46,056 nucleotides of DNA, taken from positions 17,316-63,371 of the forward strand of contig JAGWBR010000017.1 in NCBI GenBank assembly GCA_021295785.1, in the 5' to 3' direction. The translations under genes were made by a program, and so were the position numbers. This DNA comes from Gemmatimonadota bacterium (lineage in GTDB: Bacteria; Gemmatimonadota; Gemmatimonadetes; Palauibacterales; Palauibacteraceae). The notes below the pieces were generated by a model. The model ran no database searches and was not told the DNA's origin. It was given only the letters and a program-made list of their open reading frames with translations. Shown piece by piece: positions 18,115-27,297 of this stretch (positions within the stretch are counted from its first letter, which is position 1; each line of letters begins with the position of its first letter).

Positions 18115-19092
18115 TTAGTTGAACAATCCGCTCACCGACCGGCTCGTGTGGGTGTTTTCTATCGCCTGGGCCAGCAGGCTGGCCACCGACAAGACCTTCA
18201 GCGTGGGGATCCTGGCTTTCTTCTCCGGGGGAATCTCCACCGTGTCGGTAACGAGGATCTCTCTGACCGGCAGGGCGCTGAGCCTGTCAACGGCGGGGCC
18301 CGAAAGCACGGCATGGGTTGCCAGCACGTAGATGTCGCGTGCGCCCTTTTCCTTCAGGCAGTGGATGGCCGAGACCACGGTCCCGCCGGTGTCGATCATG
18401 TCATCGGGGACCACGCAGTCGCGGCCTTCCACCTCTCCAACGATGTCCAGCACCTCGGCCTCGTTCGCCCGGGGCCTGCGCTTGTCGATGATGGCCAAGT
18501 CCCCCCCCAGGCGCCGGGCGTAGCTGCGGGCCATCTTGGCGCCGCTCACGTCGCTGGCCACCCACACCACCTTGTCCAGCCGCAATGACAACAAGTAGTT
18601 GCGGAACACGGGCGCGGCATAGAGGTGGTCCATGGGGATGTCGAAGAACCCCTGGATCTGGGCCTGGTGGAGGTCGATCGACAGAACCCTGTCCGCTCCG
18701 GCCGCCACTATCAGGTTAGACATCAGCTTGGCGGCGATGGACACCCGGGGTTGGTCTTTGCGGTCCGCCCGTCCGTATCCGAAATACGGAATCACCGCAG
18801 TTACACGGGCTGCCGACGCCCTCTTGGCCGCGTCAATCAGCAGAAGCAGCTGGACGATGTTGTCCGACGGCGAGTTCGTGGACTGGATGATGAACACGTC
18901 CCGCCCCCGCACGTTCTCGTTGATCCGAACGAACAGCTCACCGTCCGTGAATTGCCGTTGGGTTACATCGCAGATCCGGCGGTCTACCCTGTCGTCGCCC
19001 ATTGCCGCGGCGATGTTGGCGGCAAGCTCGGGGTTCGCCGTGCCCGACAGAAGCAGCATGGGGTCACTGGCGGCAATCACGTCGGGGCTCAT
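18115..19092 (-). CDS. prs: Ribose-phosphate pyrophosphokinase
   Basis: Makes PRPP from ribose-5-phosphate and ATP for nucleotide, histidine and tryptophan synthesis. 325 residues. Visible motifs: SGTANPELAANIA, the QRQFTDGELFVRINENVRG segment, IPYFGYGRADRKDQPRVSIAAKL (ATP-binding/flexible loop), SIDLHQAQIQGFFDIPMDHL and the PRPP loop DDMIDTGGT. ATG at 19092. First gene of the long minus-strand operon-like run (prs-rplY-pth-hppA-rpsF). The 135 bp to mscS contain no RNA gene I can recognise. Confidence 0.97.
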   Translation of the reverse strand: MSPDVIAASDPMLLLSGTANPELAANIAAAMGDDRVDRRICDVTQRQFTDGELFVRINENVRGRDVFIIQSTNSPSDNIVQLLLLIDAAKRASAARVTAVIPYFGYGRADRKDQPRVSIAAKLMSNLIVAAGADRVLSIDLHQAQIQGFFDIPMDHLYAAPVFRNYLLSLRLDKVVWVASDVSGAKMARSYARRLGGDLAIIDKRRPRANEAEVLDIVGEVEGRDCVVPDDMIDTGGTVVSAIHCLKEKGARDIYVLATHAVLSGPAVDRLSALPVREILVTDTVEIPPEKKARIPTLKVLSVASLLAQAIENTHTSRSVSGLFN

Positions 19093-19227
19093 TCTTGGCT
19101 GAGTGGTTGGCGCGGGAGTGGCGGAGTTCGGAAAGGTCTTCGGGAAGAGTAACGGGGCTCGGCAGGGGAGTCCCTGGAAGTCAAGGCGCGGGGACGGTAT
19201 CCCGCCGAGGGTCCTTTCGTCAAGCCT

Positions 19228-20277
19228 CTACGGAACCGGCCGAGTGTAAACGACCTGTGTCGGATAGGCAAATTCCACCCCTTCCGACTCGAATTTTTCG
19301 TGAAGGGTCAGGGCTACTTCCTGCCTCACGTCCATGTACACCTCGAAATCGGGCACTTCCACGTAGTAGACCGCCTGGAAATTGATGGAGTACGGTCCGT
19401 GTTCGGTTAGATGGGCCCGGTCGAATCTCGCCTGCGGCCGCGCGGTCACAATTTCCTCGATCCAGGTCGGAATGGCGCGGAGGGTTTCCAGCGGGGTGTC
19501 GTAGACCACTCCGATCTCCAGGGCCACGCGGCGCTGTACCATCCGGCCCAGGTTCCGGATCCGGTCATTGAGCAGATCCGAATTGCCGACGACCACCTGT
19601 TCGCCCGTCAGGCTACGGATTCGCGTCGTCTTCATTCCCACGTGCTCGATGGTGCCCGAATGGGCTCCGGCGGAGACAAAGTCCCCGATCGCGAACGGCT
19701 TGTCGAGGAATATGGACAGCGCCGCGAACAAATCGCCGAGCGTGCTCTGGGCCGCCAGTGCCGCCGCCACACCACCCACCCCCAGCCCGGCCAGGAGTGC
19801 GGTCACTTCCACGCCAAGGTTGTCCAGCGCCAGCAGCAACACGAGCGCCCAAACGAAGATCCGGCCGATTACCGAAAGCGCGGTCATCGTCGTGACGGCC
19901 GAGCCGTCCAGCCCCTCGCGGCCCTGGATGTACCGCCGGCTCCAGCTGGCCAGGGCGGCGCTTCCCCAGATGCCTCCCTGCAGGAAAAGGGCGATGAGGG
20001 CTGCCCGGTAGATAACCGATGAAAGGGTCTGGTTCAGGTCCGGAACCAGCGATGCACCGAACAGTGAGACGACCGCCATGAGCCACCAGCTGGTCGCTTG
20101 AAGCACGTCCACCGCCAGGTCGTCCAGGCTGGTTTGCGTCTTGGATGCGACACGGCGCATTGTGGCAAGCGCGGCACCCCGGAGGATTCGCAAGAACAGC
20201 AAAGCCACGACCAGCACGCCTACAGCCGTCAGCCAACGGCCAATCGTGTTGCCCCAGAATACGTCGTTCAGTTCCAT
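19228..20277 (-). CDS. Small-conductance mechanosensitive channel (MscS family)
   Basis: About 349 residues starting at ATG 20277 (the open frame extends to 20412 but is Pro/Ser-rich). Four hydrophobic helices precede the channel core. The pore helix and beta domain read LLAGLGVGGVAAALAAQSTLGDLFAALSIFLDKPFAIGDFV, the canonical MscS TM3 to beta-domain segment (usual AxGLAxQxxLxNxxxGxxIxxxxPFxVGD). The remaining C-terminal alpha/beta domain (RIRSLTGEQVVVGNSDLLNDRIRNL) is typical. Protects against hypo-osmotic shock. Upstream gap to the DUF255 gene is 74 bp. Confidence 0.93.
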   Translation of the reverse strand: MELNDVFWGNTIGRWLTAVGVLVVALLFLRILRGAALATMRRVASKTQTSLDDLAVDVLQATSWWLMAVVSLFGASLVPDLNQTLSSVIYRAALIALFLQGGIWGSAALASWSRRYIQGREGLDGSAVTTMTALSVIGRIFVWALVLLLALDNLGVEVTALLAGLGVGGVAAALAAQSTLGDLFAALSIFLDKPFAIGDFVSAGAHSGTIEHVGMKTTRIRSLTGEQVVVGNSDLLNDRIRNLGRMVQRRVALEIGVVYDTPLETLRAIPTWIEEIVTARPQARFDRAHLTEHGPYSINFQAVYYVEVPDFEVYMDVRQEVALTLHEKFESEGVEFAYPTQVVYTRPVP

Positions 20278-20351
20278 TGCTTCGTTTCTCCGATGGTTAC
20301 TCCGTCCGGCCGGCGGTCCGTAACCGACGGGAGATTCGGTTGGGTCGGAAC

Positions 20352-22289
20352 TTAGCTTCGCGGCTCCGGGCGCAGTACCGGCCGCGGAGCCGGTAGCGGG
20401 CAGGTAAACCACTGCAGGTCCACCTCGGACGGGCCCAGCGTCAGGTCAAGGGCGGCCAGCGACATGCAGTAGGCTGTCGGACTGTGCTCCAGCGCTCTCC
20501 TCACCGAGCGCACCAACCTCCGCGCTGCCCGGTGCCATCGCTGGCGACCGGTCAACCGCGCCGCCCGCGCCAGTACGTACAGCGCCGCCGAATTGGCCGA
20601 GGGGATCGCACCGTCATACAGCTCTTTTTGCCGCAGGGGTAACTCGGTGCCGGCTCTGGAGGCCGTGAAAAACCCTCCCCTTTCGGTGTCCTCAAACTGC
20701 TCCAGCAGAACGGACAGCAGCGCCTCGGCCTCGGTCATCCATTTCGGATCGCACGTGGCGCCGAAAAGCTCAATCGCGCCCCAGGCCATGAAAGCGTAGT
20801 CGGCCGCTCCCGCAACCAGGGCCGCGTCGCCGTCCCGCCACCTGTGCAGCAGGCCTCCGTCTCCGTCGCGCATGTGCTCCTCTACGAAATCGGCGGCGCG
20901 AACCGCGGCAGATGTCAGCGAACTCTCCTGGAAGGTGCGCCCCGCACGCGCCAGCGCGGCGATCATCAGTCCGTTCCAGTCGGCCAGCACCTTGTCGTCC
21001 AGCAGCGGGCGCGGCCGGCGGCTCCGTGCCGCCAGCAGCGCGGTTCGCGCCGCCTCCAGGCCCTCCGCGACCTCCGGGTCCACCGGCCCCGGTCGGTGCG
21101 GAATGTTGAGCCCCGTCCATGCCGCCGTGGCCTCGTCGCGGAAGTTGCCGCCCTCCTCGACCCCGAAGGCGCGTCGGGCCCGGGCAACAAAGCCAGATCC
21201 GCAGGCCCCGGACACCACGCTGTCGAATTCCGCGGCCGACCACACGTAGAACTTCCCTTCGGCCCCTTCGCTGTCCGCGTCCTCCGCGGAGAAGAACCCA
21301 CCCCCGGAATGGGTCAGGTCGCGCGCCACGTACTCGAAGGTCTGCATCGCCGCGGTGCGCAGGGCAGGATCACCCGAGGCCTGCCACGCCTCCGTGTAGG
21401 CCATGGCCAACATCGCCTGGTCGTGGAGCATTTTCTCGAAATGGGGCACCAACCAGCGGCTGTCGGTGGAGTAACGGTGGAACCCACCTCCGATCTGATC
21501 GCAGATCCCGCCCCGGGCCATCGCATCAAGTGTGCGCGTCACCATCTCCAGAGCTCCGGGGACCCCGCGCCAGTGGCGGCGCAGCAAGAACAGCAACTGG
21601 TGCGGCGCGGGGAATTTCGGAGCATCACCGAAACCGCCGTGGCGCTCGTCAAACCGGCGGGCCAGATCGCGGAATCCCCGGTCCAGGGCAGACCGGGTTT
21701 GCTGGTCCGCCTCCGGGTGCCCGGCTTCCCCGTCGACGGGCGCCAGCACGTCCGAGGTCGCGCCGGGGGCCGCGAACGTATTGTCTTCGATCTGGCGGAG
21801 CTTCTCCAAGATGCCGTCCGCCGAGCTCTCCAGTTCGGCGCGCCGGTCCCGCCAGGCTTGGGCCAGCCGCGGAAGCAGCTGGAGCATGCCAATCCGCCCC
21901 GGTCCGCTCTCCCGGGGAAAATACGTCCCGGCGAAAAACGGCTTCCGGTCGGGCGTCAGAAGCACCGTCAGCGGCCACCCCCCGCCTCCGGTCGTGATCT
22001 GGCACGCCGCCATGTAAACGGCATCGACGTCGGGTCGTTCCTCCCGGTCTACCTTGACCGGCACAAACAGTTCGTTCAGAAGCCGCGCCACTTCCGGGTC
22101 GGTGAAGGACTCCCGTTCCATGACGTGGCACCAGTGACAAGTCGCGTAGCCGACCGACAGGAAAACGGGCACGTCCCGCCTCGCGGCCTCGTCAAACGCA
22201 TCGTCGCCCCAAGGCATCCAGTCAACCGGATTGTGTGCGTGCTGGAGGAGATAGGGGCTCTTCTCGGACGCCAGTCGGTTGGGGGTCAT
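20352..22289 (-). CDS. Thioredoxin-domain protein of the YyaL/DUF255 (SSP411) family
   Basis: About 645 residues. The N-terminal thioredoxin-like domain starts [21 protein letters not shown] and carries the CHWCH motif (residues 51-55) in [18 protein letters not shown], followed by [18 protein letters not shown] and [19 protein letters not shown]. The remainder is an (alpha/alpha)6-barrel-like region ([51 protein letters not shown]) as in the family. Likely cytoplasmic; biochemical function is not established. I use ATG 22289 because it gives the family N-terminus. The upstream region holds a DUF418 remnant and tRNA-Gln. Confidence 0.9.
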   Translation of the reverse strand: MTPNRLASEKSPYLLQHAHNPVDWMPWGDDAFDEAARRDVPVFLSVGYATCHWCHVMERESFTDPEVARLLNELFVPVKVDREERPDVDAVYMAACQITTGGGGWPLTVLLTPDRKPFFAGTYFPRESGPGRIGMLQLLPRLAQAWRDRRAELESSADGILEKLRQIEDNTFAAPGATSDVLAPVDGEAGHPEADQQTRSALDRGFRDLARRFDERHGGFGDAPKFPAPHQLLFLLRRHWRGVPGALEMVTRTLDAMARGGICDQIGGGFHRYSTDSRWLVPHFEKMLHDQAMLAMAYTEAWQASGDPALRTAAMQTFEYVARDLTHSGGGFFSAEDADSEGAEGKFYVWSAAEFDSVVSGACGSGFVARARRAFGVEEGGNFRDEATAAWTGLNIPHRPGPVDPEVAEGLEAARTALLAARSRRPRPLLDDKVLADWNGLMIAALARAGRTFQESSLTSAAVRAADFVEEHMRDGDGGLLHRWRDGDAALVAGAADYAFMAWGAIELFGATCDPKWMTEAEALLSVLLEQFEDTERGGFFTASRAGTELPLRQKELYDGAIPSANSAALYVLARAARLTGRQRWHRAARRLVRSVRRALEHSPTAYCMSLAALDLTLGPSEVDLQWFTCPLPAPRPVLRPEPRS

Positions 22290-22322
22290 TTCCGGGCCAG
22301 CACCCGGGGGCCACCGGCGACC

Positions 22323-22492
22323 CGACCGCCAGATCGGTCCCGACCAATCCACCCCAGGCGGCGGGATTGAAATACGCCGCGCCTGGCATGGCGAACCCTT
22401 GGATATTCATGATCAGAAATACCCAGCACCGCGAACCCGCGGAGCACATCCAGACTCTCGAACCGCTCGCTGCCGGGATTGCCGTCGGTCAT
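22323..22492 (-). pseudogene. N-terminal remnant of a DUF418/YeiB-family membrane protein
   Basis: The minus strand from ATG 22492 reads ERFESLDVLRGFAVLGI, the conserved start of DUF418 proteins (RxxSLDxLRGFALxGI). After a one-base frameshift near 22418 the homology continues in the next frame as [21 protein letters not shown] (up to about 22323). The rest of the ~400-residue protein is missing; the DUF255 gene begins 34 bp later. This is a truncated and frameshifted relic, 4 bp from tRNA-Gln. Confidence 0.75.
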
Positions 22493-22496
22493 ACAG

Positions 22497-22567
22497 TTGC
22501 CCCCCCAGGATTCGAACCTGGATTACCGGTTCCAAAGACCGGGGTCTTGCCCTTAGACGAGGGGGCA
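22497..22567 (-). tRNA. tRNA-Gln (anticodon TTG)
   Basis: Folds as a complete cloverleaf on the minus strand: acceptor TGCCCCC/GGGGGCA (7 bp), D stem GTCT/AGAC, anticodon stem CCGGT/ACCGG with loop CTTTGGA (anticodon TTG at 22535-22533), and T arm CCAGG-TTCGAAT-CCTGG. The U1-A72 pair is typical of tRNA-Gln. The discriminator is A and CCA is not encoded. 71 nt without CCA. Confidence 0.95.
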
Positions 22568-22726
22568 AAGCGCCAAACCCCTGGGCAGGCTCCCTTCCGC
22601 CTCGGGCGGGAACAAACTTGCCGAGTTGGGGATAATTCACTTAACCTAGCGAGCTGGGTCTTAACACACCGGACTTGTTCGCCGGTCCAACACCAACAAG
22701 CCCACCTTCCCGGGGAGTGAACCAAT

Positions 22727-23926
22727 ATGCTACGTAAGCTGTCCCGCAGGTTCCGCGCCCTGCCCGTGATCCTGATCTTCCTGGGTACGGCGGCAGCCGT
22801 GGCGCTGCTCATGTCGCTGGCCCCAGAGCCGGAGAGCCGGGAGCCGCCACCGCGGATCCCCTTCGCCCAGACTGGCGTGGCGTCGATTGGATCGGGGGCC
22901 ATTCCGGTGCACGGGTTCGGGACGGTGCGTCCCAGCGCCGAGGTGGACATCGCTCCCCAGGTGGGCGGCAGGGTAGTCTGGGTGGATCCGGGGTTTCTGA
23001 GCGGGAACCGCGTCAGCGAGGGCCAGACCCTTTTCCGTATCGAAGAAGCCGACTATTGGGTTCGGGTGCAGGAGGCCGAAGCCGCCCTGGCGGCCAGCAG
23101 GGTGGCCGTGCTCCGCGAAGAGGAACAGGCCGCGATAGCCCGGGCCGAATACGAGATGTACGCCAGTCGTATCGGCTCGACCTCCCGGGCACAGGCGAAT
23201 CCACTCACTCTGGGCGAGCCCCAGCTGGCGGCCGCGCGGGCGGCCGTGGACCGCGACGAGGGCCGGCTCGCCGAGGCGAATCTCGCACTGTCGCGCACGC
23301 AGGTGGTGGCACCCTTCGACGGGTTTGTCCGCAACGAATCCGTTGATGTGGGGCAGGTGGTCAGCCCCGGCCAACCCGTGGCGCGACTCTTTGCCTCTCG
23401 CTCGGCAGAGGTGGCGGTGCCGCTCTCCGACGCCGACGCGGCGCTGATTCCGGGACTGTGGCGATTGGGCAACACAAGCGGGCAAGGCGGCGTGGCGGCC
23501 CGGGTGAGCGCCCGGTTTGGCACCAGCACATACGAATGGGATGGATATGTGGACCGCAGCGAGTCCTTTCTCGACGCGGAGACGCGTACCATCGACGTAG
23601 TGGTGCGCGTGCCGGACCCATACGGGATCGCGAGCCGCTCCGCCGATGCGGACCCGCCCCTGCTGGTAGGCAAATTCGTCGACGTGGAGATCGAGGGGTT
23701 CTCGGACGAACCCTATTTCCGCATTCCGCGAGCGGCCCTGCAGAGCGGCGACGAAGTGTGGGCGGTGAGCGAAGGCAGCACCCTGAGAATCGTTCCGGTG
23801 CGCGTGTTGCTGCGCGCCAACGACGAGGTTTTCGTGGTTGGGGACTTGGAAGACAACCAGGCGGTGGTCACCGGCGGGCTCCAGTTCGCCACTCCCGGGA
23901 TGCGGGTCCAGACCGGCGACCAGTAG
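22727..23926 (+). CDS. RND/HlyD-type periplasmic adaptor (membrane fusion protein)
   Basis: Links an inner-membrane RND pump to an outer-membrane channel. 399 residues: N-terminal membrane anchor (about residues 14-32), then a barrel-sandwich half (VHGFGTVRPSAEVDIAPQVGGRVVWVDPG...GQTLFRIE), an alpha-hairpin coiled coil (EAEAALAASRVAVLREEEQAAIARAEYE and RAAVDRDEGRLAEANLALSRT), the second half (VVAPFDGFVRNESVDVGQVVSPGQPVARLF) and beta-barrel/MP domains. ATG 22727 follows GGGGAG. No pump gene follows directly; the nearest RND permease on the same strand is at 33289. The two probably belong together, but that is an inference. Confidence 0.93.
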   Translation: MLRKLSRRFRALPVILIFLGTAAAVALLMSLAPEPESREPPPRIPFAQTGVASIGSGAIPVHGFGTVRPSAEVDIAPQVGGRVVWVDPGFLSGNRVSEGQTLFRIEEADYWVRVQEAEAALAASRVAVLREEEQAAIARAEYEMYASRIGSTSRAQANPLTLGEPQLAAARAAVDRDEGRLAEANLALSRTQVVAPFDGFVRNESVDVGQVVSPGQPVARLFASRSAEVAVPLSDADAALIPGLWRLGNTSGQGGVAARVSARFGTSTYEWDGYVDRSESFLDAETRTIDVVVRVPDPYGIASRSADADPPLLVGKFVDVEIEGFSDEPYFRIPRAALQSGDEVWAVSEGSTLRIVPVRVLLRANDEVFVVGDLEDNQAVVTGGLQFATPGMRVQTGDQ

Positions 23927-23980
23927 CCCGAGGGTCGCTGCCCTCCTGCACTGCGGCGGGGTGTCCGACCGGACCTGCGT

Positions 23981-25669
23981 TTAGCCGCCGGCTTCCGCCA
24001 CTGCCCTGACCAGGCGGAGGGCCGACGCCGGGGCCATGTCCCGGTAGTACCGCAGGAAACGCTCCGTCTCGAAGGCGTCGTAGGTCGCGAGCTCTTCGGC
24101 CCAGCGATGTGCAATCGGTTGGAACCAGAGTTCGGCCTCCAGCGTGAAAGGGCCGGCCTGCTCGTCCACCGCCACCGCATAACGCACTCGGTCAGAGCCC
24201 GCCGAGAAGTCACCGTCGCTGCCGGCACCGCCCACGGGCAGCACCCGCGGATCCGCCCCGGCGAAATCGAAACCTTCGGGCAAGATGCGGTTGTCCTTCA
24301 CCCACGTTTCCGCGGACATCAGTCCGGTGGTCACGTTCCCGCCCCCGTCAACCATGACGGCCTGGTAGACCTGCACTTCCTCTGGCGAGGAAATAACCTC
24401 GTGGTGGGGTTCATGGCGGGATCCATCTGCGTCGTTGTCGTCTCCCGCGATGCTGCCGTCGGGGTTGAGTGCGCCGGACTCGAACACCCGCCGGCCCTGG
24501 GCGTCCCAAACCACAAAGCGCACCCACGCACGCCGCGACGGATAGCCCGTGGGGAACTTGTGCCCGGCCAGATTGCTCACGGTTACCGTGGCCCCAAGGC
24601 TGCCGGACTCGACTCGCACGTCGCCAATACCAATCGTGGCGGTCTCGGTGCGCAGGTGATCGGCAGTGCGCGCGGCGGCCAGCTCCAGCGCGGCCGGGAG
24701 CGCGGTCACTCCCAGTTCGTTGCGGTAGCGGTTCAGCATGGCCAGCATGAAGAAGTTGCCGCCTCGAAAAACGTGGCGCGATACGTCCGGACGTGCCTGC
24801 CCGAGCACCCGGGTCACGGGCACGTCTTCGCCCACAACGGGCATGTGGCAGTCCTGGCAGCTGCTCGCGTTGACCCCGCCGTCGGCATAGGCGCTCGCCC
24901 GCCACTCCAGAAACGGGGCCTGCTCCGGGAACGACGGGCCGCGGCCGTCGGGTCGCACGGAGTGGGTGATAACGGTGTGGCAGGACGCACACAGTCCCGA
25001 CGAAGTGACGTGCGCCCCGTGCGCGGGCACAAAACCAGTGGCGGAATGCATGATGCCGGCACCCCCCGGATCCGGCTCAAAGGGACCGAACACCTTCCGG
25101 TCCGGCAAGTCGTCGGGCGCGATCTGAAAGCGGGCCGTGAAGCTCTCTTCGGTGCCAAGGCCGTCCGGCAGGACCTGATGGCAAAGCGAACACGACACCC
25201 CGTCCGCGGCGAGGTCGGCGTGCGGGCCCCCGGCATGACCCACGGGCAGGTTGGCGAAGACCTCGCCCGGAAGCCCGCCCTCCATGGCGGCAACGGTTGC
25301 CATGGGCATGTGGCACCGGGCGCATTCGGCTTCGATTTCCGGTGCCGCACCGGGATAATCCATGATCTCCCGCCTGACGGCCGCCTGGAAATAGGGATCC
25401 CGGGCGCTGTTTGCCATCATCGACGCAGCCCAGTCCAGTCCAATCGAAACGTCGGTTCCCTGGCTGGCGGTTACACCCTGGTGGCAGGCGATGCACCGGT
25501 CCGAGGTGCGAAATTGGTTGCCTGGGTCATCCTGTCCGACCACTTGGGGGACCCACAAGGCACCTTGCACAAACACCACGGCGGCCAGAGCAGCGCTGCA
25601 AGCGGCCGGTGTTCGCCGGGCAGGCGCCCCCCTCCGGGTGCGCGAGTGTCGCCCGCGGAGGTTCACCAT
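23981..25669 (-). CDS. Pentaheme c-type cytochrome, exported
   Basis: 562 residues with a signal-like N-terminus (about residues 20-45) and five CxxCH heme sites: CIACH (59-63), CARCH (116-120), CSLCH (160-164), CASCH and CQDCH. The heme-bearing half is followed by a beta-rich region (GATVTVSNLAGHKFPTGYPSRRAWVRF) resembling the C-terminal part of multiheme cytochrome c-554-like proteins. It presumably carries electrons in the periplasm or outside the cell. ATG 25669 overlaps the stop of the upstream cytochrome-barrel gene (ATGGTGA), so they form one operon. The electron partner or substrate is unknown. Confidence 0.85.
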   Translation of the reverse strand: MVNLRGRHSRTRRGAPARRTPAACSAALAAVVFVQGALWVPQVVGQDDPGNQFRTSDRCIACHQGVTASQGTDVSIGLDWAASMMANSARDPYFQAAVRREIMDYPGAAPEIEAECARCHMPMATVAAMEGGLPGEVFANLPVGHAGGPHADLAADGVSCSLCHQVLPDGLGTEESFTARFQIAPDDLPDRKVFGPFEPDPGGAGIMHSATGFVPAHGAHVTSSGLCASCHTVITHSVRPDGRGPSFPEQAPFLEWRASAYADGGVNASSCQDCHMPVVGEDVPVTRVLGQARPDVSRHVFRGGNFFMLAMLNRYRNELGVTALPAALELAAARTADHLRTETATIGIGDVRVESGSLGATVTVSNLAGHKFPTGYPSRRAWVRFVVWDAQGRRVFESGALNPDGSIAGDDNDADGSRHEPHHEVISSPEEVQVYQAVMVDGGGNVTTGLMSAETWVKDNRILPEGFDFAGADPRVLPVGGAGSDGDFSAGSDRVRYAVAVDEQAGPFTLEAELWFQPIAHRWAEELATYDAFETERFLRYYRDMAPASALRLVRAVAEAGG

Positions 25670-26805
25670 CCTTCCAGAAATCCGCCGTCAAACCAGTCGA
25701 GCAACACATAGGCAAGCAAGACCACGGAACGGCCGCTGTCCTCACCGGCACCGACCGGCACCAGCACACCGAAGTTGGCAAGCACGTGCTGGCGCGTGTT
25801 GAGCGCAACCTGCACCTGGGGCACAAGGTCCACGGATGCGACCGCGCCCGACGCCATGTGCCGCGCCACCTGTAACTCCACCATCGGTGACCAGGTTCTT
25901 CCCCACGGCCCCTCCGTGCGGCTCGCGCCCACCAGGAACCGCCCGAACAGCTCGCTGGAACCGTCCCGGTAGAGCGGCGCTTCAACTCCCGCCTGAGCTT
26001 GCAGGAACGCATCACCCGGCAGTATCTGCCCCGCCAACAGGAATACTTCAGCCACGCTCCCCGGCGCGCCCAGGCCTGCCGCCTCGTTCCCGGTGGGGAG
26101 GCTCATTTCCCCCATGACCGAGAAAATCCAACCGGCATCGATGTCGTGGTAAAACGCGTGTTTGAGCCCAATCGAAACATCGCCCAGACCGCTCCCTCCG
26201 CCGTCCCGGGCAGCGTCATCCGCGTCTGATCCAACCTCGTCGCGCCACCCGTACGGAATCGTGATCTCAACCTGGCTACGCGGACCGAACCGACGCTCGT
26301 ATACATAGGTACCGGTGAACGCTTCGGAATCGTCGGTGTGGGCAGCCGCCTCAACCACCCATTCGTCCTCCGGGTACGCCTTTTCGGTTAACAACGCACG
26401 CGGGAGGTTCAGTTCGCCCCGGGGCCAGTTGTCGTCGGTGCACATCGTGCGGATGTGCTCCATGACCCGTCCAAGTTGGTCCACGGTAAGCGCGCCCCGG
26501 AAGGCAGGCATCATCTCGCTGAACCCGCGCACCGGGCCGCCCTCGTGGGCCACGGCGATCCAGTCGGCATCGGGTTCGCGGGCCGCAAAGTCGCAGTCGG
26601 TGAAGTCGGGGAGTTCCTCTTCGAACGCGAGGAGCTCCGGCGCGGCCCCCCGTCCGTCCACTCCGTGGCAATTCGCGCAAGCCGCGTTATAGATGACGTC
26701 GCCGGACGCTTCAAGGAGGTCCTGGCCGATTGCCCCTACGTGGGCCTGGGCGCTCGCGGCGGCCGGGAGAAGCGTCAGAGCAGCGACGGCGAGGGCGGTT
26801 CTCAC
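25663..26805 (-). CDS. Fusion of a monoheme cytochrome c with an outer-membrane beta-barrel
   Basis: 380 residues. Signal peptide (about 1-20, ending AAASAQA). A class I cytochrome c domain with CANCH at 43-47 (CANCHGVDGRGAAPELLAF) and a likely axial Met in SEMMPAF runs to about residue 115. From about 150 the sequence alternates amphipathic strands (FTGTYVYERRFGPRSQVEITIPYGW, GLGDVSIGLKHAFY, VSVMGEMSLPTGN) and ends in an aromatic residue (LLDWFDGGFLEGW), as in outer-membrane barrels of the phenol_MetA_deg/transporter type. GTG 26805 overlaps a small upstream stub (GTGA), and its stop overlaps the pentaheme cytochrome start. The domain split is visible; the proposed role in trans-outer-membrane electron transfer is inference. 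Confidence 0.8.
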   Translation of the reverse strand: MRTALAVAALTLLPAAASAQAHVGAIGQDLLEASGDVIYNAACANCHGVDGRGAAPELLAFEEELPDFTDCDFAAREPDADWIAVAHEGGPVRGFSEMMPAFRGALTVDQLGRVMEHIRTMCTDDNWPRGELNLPRALLTEKAYPEDEWVVEAAAHTDDSEAFTGTYVYERRFGPRSQVEITIPYGWRDEVGSDADDAARDGGGSGLGDVSIGLKHAFYHDIDAGWIFSVMGEMSLPTGNEAAGLGAPGSVAEVFLLAGQILPGDAFLQAQAGVEAPLYRDGSSELFGRFLVGASRTEGPWGRTWSPMVELQVARHMASGAVASVDLVPQVQVALNTRQHVLANFGVLVPVGAGEDSGRSVVLLAYVLLDWFDGGFLEGW

Positions 26806-26891
26806 GCGGCGCTTTTCCCGTCCAGTTCGGCTGCCGTCACCCGCGCCCGGCGGTGGGTTTCCTCGTCAACTGATACGGTGACGTTTCTCAT
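26802..26891 (-). pseudogene. Truncated ribbon-helix-helix (VapB-type) antitoxin stub
   Basis: 29 codons from ATG 26891: MRNVTVSVDEETHRRARV then AAELDGKSAA and a stop. The opening matches VapB-like RHH antitoxins (VTVSVDEETxxxARxxAAExxxS). The rest of the antitoxin and any PIN toxin are absent. The stub's TGA overlaps the GTG of the cytochrome-barrel gene. It may be a relic or may act as a translational leader. Confidence 0.55.
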
Positions 26892-27297
26892 GGGTTCGCA
26901 GTCTCGCGGTTTCTGTGTTACACCGTTTGTGCGTCCAAGGTAGAGCGGTCCTGGGATGGGAGGCAACGGCGCGTTTCGCGTTCTCGCAGGTCTACGATGT
27001 CCCGGGGCAACTGGAGGCGCTCGCTCCCGTTCGGCCGGTGACGCCTGGCACTCCGTCGAGATATATGTTCTGGTGCACCGCGAACAACCGTGGTTCCCAC
27101 CCCCGCCCAGAGTCGCCCTCATGACAACACCCCGGGGCGAGCTGGATGTACAGCGGGTGGTCCGCTACAGGATCGCGTTGCCCGGCTCCTGAAGAGATGA
27201 ACATCGCCTCGCACCGCAACCCGTCGTTTGCCCGCGCCCTGCCCGCGAGCCAAGATTCCAGCCAACTTCAGCGATTTGCAGAATCTGGAGGTTTTTT
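26892..27297. other. Intergenic region without a recognised gene
   Basis: About 400 bp between the antitoxin stub (minus) and the TPR protein (plus). Several short frames are open but none shows a family signature or credible start. The TPR gene's Shine-Dalgarno GGAGG (27287-27291) and T-run are at its right edge. It may contain the promoters of both divergent units; no clear -35/-10 pair was found. Confidence 0.4.

Noticed and set aside
19093-19130. GGCTGAGTGGTTGG string near the prs start
   Set aside because: Resembles a tRNA D arm but no further cloverleaf elements can be paired.
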